From NCBI GenBank assembly GCA_019421925.1, contig JAHZEH010000103.1, positions 1,397 through 6,934 of the forward strand: DNA of 5,538 bases. Reading direction: 5' to 3'. The position numbers were made by a program, and so were the translations under genes. Below the pieces are notes generated by a model, which did not search any database, was not told the origin of the DNA, and saw nothing but the letters and a program-made list of their open reading frames with translations. Positions 1 through 4,797 of this stretch are shown one piece after another. The number at the start of each line of letters is the position of its first letter. Positions within the stretch are counted from its first letter, which is position 1. Origin of the DNA: Clostridia bacterium (GTDB lineage Bacteria; Bacillota; Clostridia; Christensenellales; CALWSW01).

Positions 1-60
1 CCGTTCCGTTCCGTTCCGTTCCGTTCCGTTCCGTTCCGTTCCGTTCCGTTCCGTTCCGTT
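1..60. repeat. Perfect pentanucleotide tandem repeat (CCGTT)x12 inside the methyltransferase gene
   Basis: Twelve uninterrupted CCGTT units run from the first base of the window to position 60, then unique coding sequence begins. On the coding strand the unit is AACGG. Because five is not a multiple of three, each unit gained or lost shifts the downstream frame. No frame of the repeat contains a stop; all three give the same cycle of Asn, Gly, Thr, Glu, Arg. Twelve is a minimum copy number because the tract reaches the edge. Perfect short tracts of this kind are known substrates of slipped-strand mispairing in phase-variable genes. Confidence 0.97.
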
Positions 61-1113
61 GAAATTATTTCTGGCTATTTCGCTTTTGTCAAGTGGTAAA
101 TAGAATCTTGGCCCGCCTGATTCATAACTGCCTTTGGGTGCAATTTCCGACATGGGCCGCCCAAGCTGGCGGCTTGAGCCAATGATTTCAAACTGGTCAG
201 GATTGTGTTTATCAAGATAGGTGATCGGAACGCCCATATCCTCAAAATAATCGCAGGGAATTTCGGAAACCCTGTCTACGTTAATAGCGTCGTAATTGTC
301 ATATTTTGGATACGCATCTTCATTCCCGTAGTATCTCTTATATAACACCAATTCTTTGTGCCTTTTATCATGGTCTAAGTTTGTGTACCAGCAAATAGTT
401 CCTAAGCTTCTCCATTTTTGTCCTGTTTCATCTACCCAAAACCTCGTCTGTCTTGGCTCATAATAATTTGGGACACGAAAAGCCATATCGCCGAATTTCC
501 ACCCAAGCCATATTTTGTTTTCTTGAATCAGTGGAAATATTTCTTTATATGTTATTGCATTTTGATTGCCGATAATCAAAAAATCTTTTTGATATGCCAT
601 AAGCTGGGATACATATTCTCTGAACAAACTGAACGGCGGATTTGTAACCACAATATCCGCTTGCTTGAGATACTCTATACATTCTTCAGAGCGGAAATCT
701 CCGTCGCCCTTCAGTTTCTTAACGCCGCGCTTTTTAGATTTCAAAAGAGCGTCGATGTCCGAGTCTGAAACACCCCTGCCATTGGCCATGGGGATTTCAC
801 TTATGTCTATAACATAGCCGCTGCCCTGTGCAACCGGCTCGTCCATAAAATCAAAAAGGGTAAGCTGCTGCCCCGCAATAGGCGAGCTGCTGTAGGAAGT
901 ACATATCAATCTTTTCAAGCCAAGGTAATTAAAATTCCGAAGGAAGAACTTGCAGAAATTGCTCTCAAAAGGGTCGTCGCAGTTACAAAAAACTGTCTTT
1001 CCCCGAAAGTGTTTTTCATAGTGATTTAATTCGCTTTGTATATCCTCATACCGCGTATAAAACTCGTCTTGCTTTGCGAGGCCGGCTGCATGTAAACTCG
1101 AGTTATTTGCCAT
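1..1113 (-). CDS. EcoRI-family adenine-specific DNA methyltransferase, 3' end cut by window edge, with in-frame pentanucleotide repeat
   Basis: It probably transfers a methyl group from S-adenosylmethionine to adenine N6 in a specific DNA site, in the cytoplasm. The frame is open from the ATG at 1113 to the window edge (371 codons, no stop). A GGAGGGG ribosome binding site lies just upstream. Family features seen: KQDEFYTRYEDI near residue 14, CNCDDP at 43-48, GDGDFRSEEC near 136, and the catalytic motif IV ADIVVTNPPF with NPPF at 158-161, followed by GNQNAITYKEIFPL and ETGQKWRSLGTICWYTNLDHDKRH. The last 20 visible residues are four copies of NGTER encoded by the repeat; this tail is not a family feature I know. 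M.EcoRI is 326 residues, so the core is complete and the missing part is probably a short C-terminus. The gene is AT-richer than its neighbours (15 of 60 bases G/C at 541-600), suggesting transfer. No endonuclease gene is visible. The family call is strong; the recognition sequence is unknown. Confidence 0.9.
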   Translation of the reverse strand, partial: MANNSSLHAAGLAKQDEFYTRYEDIQSELNHYEKHFRGKTVFCNCDDPFESNFCKFFLRNFNYLGLKRLICTSYSSSPIAGQQLTLFDFMDEPVAQGSGYVIDISEIPMANGRGVSDSDIDALLKSKKRGVKKLKGDGDFRSEECIEYLKQADIVVTNPPFSLFREYVSQLMAYQKDFLIIGNQNAITYKEIFPLIQENKIWLGWKFGDMAFRVPNYYEPRQTRFWVDETGQKWRSLGTICWYTNLDHDKRHKELVLYKRYYGNEDAYPKYDNYDAINVDRVSEIPCDYFEDMGVPITYLDKHNPDQFEIIGSSRQLGRPMSEIAPKGSYESGGPRFYLPLDKSEIARNNFNGTERNGTERNGTERNGTER

Positions 1114-1183
1114 TTCGTTTCCCCTCCATTGTTTCGCGTGGGTGCACAGCGCTGTCTGCTCTGCGGCGCTTTTTGAGGCAGCG

Positions 1184-2119
1184 TCAATAGGAGGGCATCT
1201 TGCGCCCCTCCATGACATCCTTCTGGATGGCGTGCAGCTCGTCGAGGTTGAGCACGTCCTGGAGCAGGGCGCTCAGGGCGTCGTCCCCCTTGCGCACGAT
1301 GATGACGGCGTTGCCGCCCTCCTGGGTGATCTTGGCCATGCGCCCCTTGCGGGCGACGGGTACGCTGTACAGCCCGGGGAAATCTGTGGCATAGGTTTCG
1401 AGGCCGCATACGCTCACGTCAATCGCCCGGTTGTGGAGCATGTTGTGGACGTTGGTGTAGTTCACGGGGACAAAGGTGACGTTTTTGCCCTCGCTGGCCA
1501 CCCGGTTGATCTCGGGGTGGTCGTAACAGGAGTAATCCAGACCTACCCGCATGCCGTCCTCCACCTCCGTATGCCCAGGCTCGGCAAAGATGAGCATGGT
1601 GTTGGTCATATAGGTCTCTTTGCCCAGGTCCATGAGCATGGTCAGGGAGGGATTTTCCTGGACGGCAATCTCTGCTGAGAGAAGGGAGCACACCACAAAG
1701 TCCGCATGGCGGTCAAGCAGGCGCTGAACGCGCACCCGTGCGCCCCGGACATAGCCCGTGCTGAAGGGGATGCCGCTGCGCTCAAAGAGCTCGAACATGG
1801 CCGTGGCGAGCCCCTCGTAGCGGGTGGGGTTGGGCAGGGGAAGGCTACCATAGATGGGGCTGTTGCCACGGCTGAAACGCCAGAGCAGGGCGCGGTCGGG
1901 GGCGGTGATGACCGTGCCCTGATGGCCGTGCGCCTCCAGGTTGATAGCCCCGGCATCCGACAGGGCCCGCAGGGCTGCCTGAACAGTGCCGGAGCCCGCG
2001 CCGAGCAGATTGCAGCATTCGCTGATGCTGGGCAGGCGATAGTTTACGCTCACCGGCAGCAGAAGCTCCGCCAATTTGATGACTGTCTCCCCTTGTTTGG
2101 TCAAAAACTCCCTATGCAT
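1184..2119 (-). CDS. YhfZ-family transcriptional regulator (GntR-like HTH plus ligand-binding domain)
   Basis: A 311-residue probable DNA-binding regulator. Residues about 10-72 form a GntR-like winged helix: LPSISECCNLLGAGSGTVQAA and LRALSDAGAINLE resemble the recognition region, followed by a wing around HGHQGTVI. Residues about 80-305 resemble the YhfZ C-terminal domain, which has a periplasmic-binding-protein-like fold; recognisable stretches are YGSLPLPNPTRYEGLATA, FVVCSLLSAEIAV and MLIFAEPGHTEVEDGMRVG. There is no signal peptide, so it acts in the cytoplasm. The ATG at 2119 is chosen because GGAGGGG lies at 2130-2136 with 10 bases of spacing. In enterobacteria yhfZ sits with the yhf metabolic operon, but none of those genes is visible here, so its ligand and targets are unknown. 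The gene is GC-rich (42 of 60 bases G/C at 1801-1860), unlike the methyltransferase 70 bases downstream, and could be co-transcribed with it. Confidence 0.8.
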   Translation of the reverse strand: MHREFLTKQGETVIKLAELLLPVSVNYRLPSISECCNLLGAGSGTVQAALRALSDAGAINLEAHGHQGTVITAPDRALLWRFSRGNSPIYGSLPLPNPTRYEGLATAMFELFERSGIPFSTGYVRGARVRVQRLLDRHADFVVCSLLSAEIAVQENPSLTMLMDLGKETYMTNTMLIFAEPGHTEVEDGMRVGLDYSCYDHPEINRVASEGKNVTFVPVNYTNVHNMLHNRAIDVSVCGLETYATDFPGLYSVPVARKGRMAKITQEGGNAVIIVRKGDDALSALLQDVLNLDELHAIQKDVMEGRKMPSY

Positions 2120-2149
2120 ACTGCTGCTTCCCCTCCGATCTTGTATTTA

Positions 2150-2158
2150 TTAGTCTAA
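2150..2158. promoter_or_regulatory. Small palindrome TTAGTCTAA upstream of the YhfZ-type regulator, possible operator
   Basis: A perfect 4-1-4 inverted repeat sits 30 bases upstream of the regulator start and overlaps the candidate -10 box on the minus strand. GntR-like regulators often bind short AT-rich palindromes in their own promoters, so autoregulation is a possible reading. Nine bases is short enough for chance, and there is only one copy. Confidence 0.2.
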
Positions 2159-2180
2159 CACAAAACTGCAGAAATGGGAA
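2152..2180 (-). promoter_or_regulatory. Weak candidate promoter of the YhfZ-type regulator
   Basis: On the minus strand TTCCCA (2180-2175) and TAGACT (2157-2152) are separated by 17 bases. Each matches the sigma-A consensus at four of six positions. The implied start of transcription, near 2145, leaves a leader of about 25 bases containing the ribosome binding site. The element lies between the MATE remnant and the regulator, so it may be the regulator's native promoter. Confidence 0.3.
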
Positions 2181-2192
2181 AGGGAAGGGTTC

Positions 2193-2386
2193 GGTCATAC
2201 AGATGATACTGAAGAGCAGGATCAGCAGGTTGATGAGCTGGTTGGAGTTGCCGATGGCCGAAACGGAGTTTTCGCTGCGGCGGGAGATCATCATCTGATC
2301 CACATTGCCCACGAGGACCTGCAGGCCCAGCTCAACGAAAATGGGCCAGGGCAGGGAGAAGAAAGGGGGAACTTTTTTGATTCCAT
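2193..2386 (-). pseudogene. 5' remnant of a MATE-family efflux transporter, frameshifted and truncated
   Basis: The minus strand encodes about 60 residues resembling the N-terminus of MATE (multidrug and toxin extrusion) transporters: PFFSLPWPIFVELGLQVLVG, then NVDQMMISRRSENSVSAIGN and SNQLINLLILLFSII. Such a protein normally has about 450 residues and 12 membrane helices; here homology stops near 2193, inside or just after the first helix, and unrelated sequence upstream of the regulator follows. The ATG at 2386 has an AGGAG site at 2395-2399, but its frame is off by one from the MATE-like frame. One extra base in the C5 run (2365-2369 on the plus strand) would join them, and without it the ATG frame stops after about 32 codons. 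Two lesions, one frameshift and one 3' loss, argue for a dead gene rather than a sequencing error. The family call rests on remembered consensus. Confidence 0.75.
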
Positions 2387-2425
2387 TGCACTGTCTCCTA
2401 ACGGTTTCAATCTGCGACCGGAACT

Positions 2426-2453
2426 ATTATAGGGGCTGACCGGCAAAAGTCAA
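2426..2453 (-). promoter_or_regulatory. Strong sigma-A-type promoter facing the MATE remnant and regulator
   Basis: On the minus strand TTGACT (2453-2448) and a perfect TATAAT (2431-2426) are separated by 16 bases. It lies about 40 bases upstream of the MATE remnant's start codon and was probably that gene's promoter. Since the transporter is broken and no obvious terminator lies between, transcripts could now run on into the YhfZ-type regulator. Confidence 0.7.
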
Positions 2454-2507
2454 CAAAATGCGGGCTTTTTCCCAAATAAAAGCGTGCGGGGTGCGGTGGG
2501 GCGCAGG

Positions 2508-2537
2508 TATCAATCCCTCCGCCCTGCATGATATAAT
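2508..2537 (+). promoter_or_regulatory. Candidate promoter of the PAS-GGDEF gene
   Basis: A perfect TATAAT at 2532-2537 lies 36 bases before the start codon of the diguanylate cyclase. The best upstream partner, TATCAA at 2508-2513 with an 18-base spacer, is a poor -35 match, so the promoter may be weak or activator-dependent. It is divergent from the strong minus-strand promoter, and the two share about 55 bases of spacer with no other gene signal that I can see. Confidence 0.45.
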
Positions 2538-2573
2538 TTGATGCGTAACAACTGAAAGGCAGGGAGATTTCCT

Positions 2574-4598
2574 ATGCGCACCAAACCGTATGAGGGCAGA
2601 ATTGAATGCGGCATCGTCATGCTGGTATGGGACGGAGTGATTGTACAGGCCAAAGTCAACCAGACATACTGCGAGATGACAGGTTGTACACAGGAGGAGA
2701 TCGACCGGGAACTATCCGGGAATCTCGCCCTTTTCATACCGGAAGGGGAGCGCGGGAGCGTGCTCGTCTGTGCACTGGAACAGGCCCGGCAGGGGGAGGA
2801 GATATCCCTGGAGTACAACGTGACGCTCAGGAGTGGTGCGAGGGCGCGCCATCAATTTCATGGCATCTCATTTCGGGACAGAAGGGGGAGATTGCGGGCG
2901 TTTGGGGCCATAGAGGACCTGACGGCGGCAAGAACCTTTTTGAGGGAGAGAAACCGGGGATATCAGCAGCTGCAGACCATCATCCATGCCCTGCCCGGCG
3001 GCCTCTGTTCCTATACGGCGGGCGGGGAGAACCGGGTGAGTTTTATCAGCCAGGGCATGCTGGGGATTCTCGGCTGCACCCGACGGCAGTTCTTTGAGAA
3101 GTATGACGGGCGCATCGACAGGATCATCCATCCGGACGACTATCCCAACGTAATGGACGACCTCCAATGCCTGGAGAGGGGGGACCTCTCCGTCAAGGAG
3201 GCGGAATTTCGGATTTATACCTATGAGGGGGCCCTCAAGTGGCTGTTTTCCACCCGGGGGATGATGCGCGAGGAAGACGGCACAGTGACGGTGTATGTCA
3301 TCTCACAGGATGTCACCCGCAAGCATGAGGCCCAGAGCAAGCTGGAACAGTCCAGACAGGAATTTCTGGACCTGGCCAACAGCACCGCGGGCGGGATTGC
3401 CAAATTCTGCGTGCGGGAGGACGGAATATACATCCTCAGCGCCAGCGATGGGTTTTACCGGATGTTTGGCCTGACCCGGGAAAATTTCCCCCAGGGGGGC
3501 GGGCTGCTGATCCGGGAGGAATATGCCCCCATCTTCGAGGGCCTTCAGGAGAAGATCAGGCGCGGAGAGGCGGCGGCTTCGGAATTCTGCGTCCGCAAAG
3601 GAGAGGAGGAGGCCTGGATCAGGGTCAACGCCAACCAGATCAGCGGAGGGAGCGGGGAGACCTATCAGGGGACCTTCGTGGAGATCACCGACCTGGTGCG
3701 CACCCGCCAGGCTCTGGAGCGGGAGCGGGAGCGGTACCGGGCTGTCCTGAAAATTATGGACGCGGTAATCTTTGAATACGACCTTGAGACGGATACCATG
3801 GTGTTCACTGAGCAGGACGGCGCAGGGGAGGCCTCCCGGCGGGTTGTGCCGGATTACAAGCGGACTATGGAGGCGAAGGGGCTTGTCCACCCCGACGACG
3901 TGGAGGCCTGCCTGCGCATCTGCCGGGGAGAATCGCTGAGCAATATGGAGCTGCGCCTGAGAAATCCCCATGTGCCCGGCCGGTTTCTCTGGCACTCCGT
4001 GCAGGCCGCCCCCATCCTGAACGAACGGGGACACCCAGTCCAGGTGATCGGAGCCCTGCGTGAGATCGACGCCCACAAGCAGGAGGAGGAGGATATCCGC
4101 CGCCGGGCCCAGCGGGATGCGCTGACCGGCCTGTATAATCAGGCGGAGACGGAGGAGAAGATCAAGCAGCGGCTGGAGTCCTTCAACCAGAACAGCAGCG
4201 GCGTGTATTTTATTCTGGATGTGGACAATTTTAAGCAGATCAACGATACCTATGGCCATTTTTCCGGGGACGAGGCGCTGCGTCAGGTCTCGGACCGGCT
4301 GAGCGGCCAGCTGCGCGCGACGGATATTGTCGGACGAATTGGCGGGGATGAGTTCGTGGCTTTTTTGCCGGATGTGGGTTCACTGAAGGACGCTCAGACC
4401 AAGGGGGAGAGGATTCTCCAATCCCTGAGGGGCGGAATCCGCCTGGAGGGGAGGAATATCCCTCTGTCCGTCAGCATCGGAGGGGTGTTCTGCCAGGGCC
4501 GGAAGGGGGATTACTGTGCGGTCTACCGGTTGGCCGATCAGGCGCTTTATGAGGCCAAGCGGGCGGGCAAGGACAGCTGCCGGGTCTGCGGGCAATAG
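2574..4598 (+). CDS. Soluble diguanylate cyclase with four PAS domains and C-terminal GGDEF domain
   Basis: It condenses two GTP into cyclic-di-GMP in response to signals sensed by PAS domains. The 674 residues hold PAS-like units at about 1-117, 129-252, 263-375 and 388-500; units two and four carry the HPDD motif (186-189 and 439-442) typical of the PAS_3 fold. Helical linkers rich in Glu, Arg and Gln join the units (for example 376-387 and 500-513). The GGDEF domain covers about 509-672: DALTGLYN at 515-522, DVDNFKQINDTYGH at 549-562, and intact GGDEF at 590-594. An RATD inhibitory site at 581-584, exactly five residues before GGDEF, predicts product feedback inhibition. There is no EAL domain, transmembrane helix or signal peptide, so it is cytosolic and probably senses an internal or diffusible cue; the ligand is unknown. 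The ATG has AGGGAG at 2561-2566 with 7 bases of spacing. It is likely transcribed alone. Confidence 0.95.
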   Translation: MRTKPYEGRIECGIVMLVWDGVIVQAKVNQTYCEMTGCTQEEIDRELSGNLALFIPEGERGSVLVCALEQARQGEEISLEYNVTLRSGARARHQFHGISFRDRRGRLRAFGAIEDLTAARTFLRERNRGYQQLQTIIHALPGGLCSYTAGGENRVSFISQGMLGILGCTRRQFFEKYDGRIDRIIHPDDYPNVMDDLQCLERGDLSVKEAEFRIYTYEGALKWLFSTRGMMREEDGTVTVYVISQDVTRKHEAQSKLEQSRQEFLDLANSTAGGIAKFCVREDGIYILSASDGFYRMFGLTRENFPQGGGLLIREEYAPIFEGLQEKIRRGEAAASEFCVRKGEEEAWIRVNANQISGGSGETYQGTFVEITDLVRTRQALERERERYRAVLKIMDAVIFEYDLETDTMVFTEQDGAGEASRRVVPDYKRTMEAKGLVHPDDVEACLRICRGESLSNMELRLRNPHVPGRFLWHSVQAAPILNERGHPVQVIGALREIDAHKQEEEDIRRRAQRDALTGLYNQAETEEKIKQRLESFNQNSSGVYFILDVDNFKQINDTYGHFSGDEALRQVSDRLSGQLRATDIVGRIGGDEFVAFLPDVGSLKDAQTKGERILQSLRGGIRLEGRNIPLSVSIGGVFCQGRKGDYCAVYRLADQALYEAKRAGKDSCRVCGQ

Positions 4599-4604
4599 AA
4601 TGAT

Positions 4605-4648
4605 GAGGAGCGGCTCCGCGGGGACAGCGGGGACGCTCCTTCTCTTTG
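4605..4648 (+). terminator. Possible terminator of the PAS-GGDEF gene
   Basis: GAGGAGCG (4605-4612) can pair with CGCTCCTT (4634-4641), giving about eight pairs including one G-T, with a 21-base GC-rich loop. A pyrimidine-rich stretch, TTCTCTTT, follows directly. It begins seven bases after the stop codon. The long loop and broken U-tract make it a weak candidate. Confidence 0.35.
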
Positions 4649-4694
4649 TCGGTTTCCCACAAATAGCGGCGGAGAGTTTCGGCGGTTCTCCATA

Positions 4695-4722
4695 TTGCGG
4701 GGATAAACTAAAATGATAAAAT
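4695..4722 (+). promoter_or_regulatory. Candidate promoter of the flavin lipoprotein gene
   Basis: TTGCGG (4695-4700) and TAAAAT (4717-4722) are spaced by 16 bases in the only clearly AT-rich stretch of this intergenic region. TAAAAT matches the -10 consensus at five of six positions; an alternative, TATGCT, follows at 4723-4728. Transcription would start near 4730, placing the hairpin at 4744-4771 within the leader. Confidence 0.4.
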
Positions 4723-4743
4723 TATGCTAAAGAGGGGCAGGCA

Positions 4744-4771
4744 AGAGGAATTCCGCTCCTCTGGATTTTTT
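4744..4771 (+). terminator. Terminator-like hairpin in front of the flavin lipoprotein gene
   Basis: AGAGGA (4744-4749) pairs with TCCTCT (4757-4762) across a seven-base loop, and a run of six T follows (4766-4771) after GGA. The six-pair stem has mixed composition, so strength is moderate. It lies 10 bases before the AGGAGG ribosome binding site of the next gene. It could end transcripts from the cyclase gene or, if the promoter upstream of it is real, act as an attenuator. Confidence 0.5.
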
Positions 4772-4797
4772 CAGGGTATAAGGAGGAAGGTAAAAAG

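Noticed and set aside
1..60. Start of a CRISPR array or telomere-like repeat
   Set aside because: The unit is five bases without spacers and continues in frame with a methyltransferase gene, so a coding simple-sequence repeat explains it better.
418..768. Plus-strand open frame of 116 codons
   Set aside because: It lies antisense within the methyltransferase gene, has no ribosome binding site and reads as low-complexity Phe/Ile/Cys-rich sequence.
1114..1183. Inverted repeat AGCGC / GCGCT between regulator and methyltransferase as a terminator
   Set aside because: The arms are only five bases with a 13-base loop, and no T-run follows on the minus strand.
1026..1409. Minus-strand open frame of 127 codons spanning the regulator-methyltransferase gap
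   Set aside because: It overlaps both real genes out of frame, and its Arg/Gly/Ala-rich product shows no family resemblance.
1142..2158. Plus-strand open frames of 178 and 150 codons opposite the YhfZ-type regulator
   Set aside because: These are antisense shadows of a GC-rich gene whose minus-strand product has clear HTH and ligand-domain features.
2112..2312. A 66-residue minus-strand small protein
   Set aside because: Its first part is the MATE remnant, and the rest is read-through of the regulator's upstream region ending just inside the regulator's start. No ribosome binding site precedes its first ATG, so it is not treated as a separate gene.
3303..4259. Minus-strand open frame of 318 codons
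   Set aside because: It is antisense to the PAS-GGDEF gene, whose frame carries all expected motifs; the reverse product is Leu/Pro/Gly/His-rich without recognisable domains.
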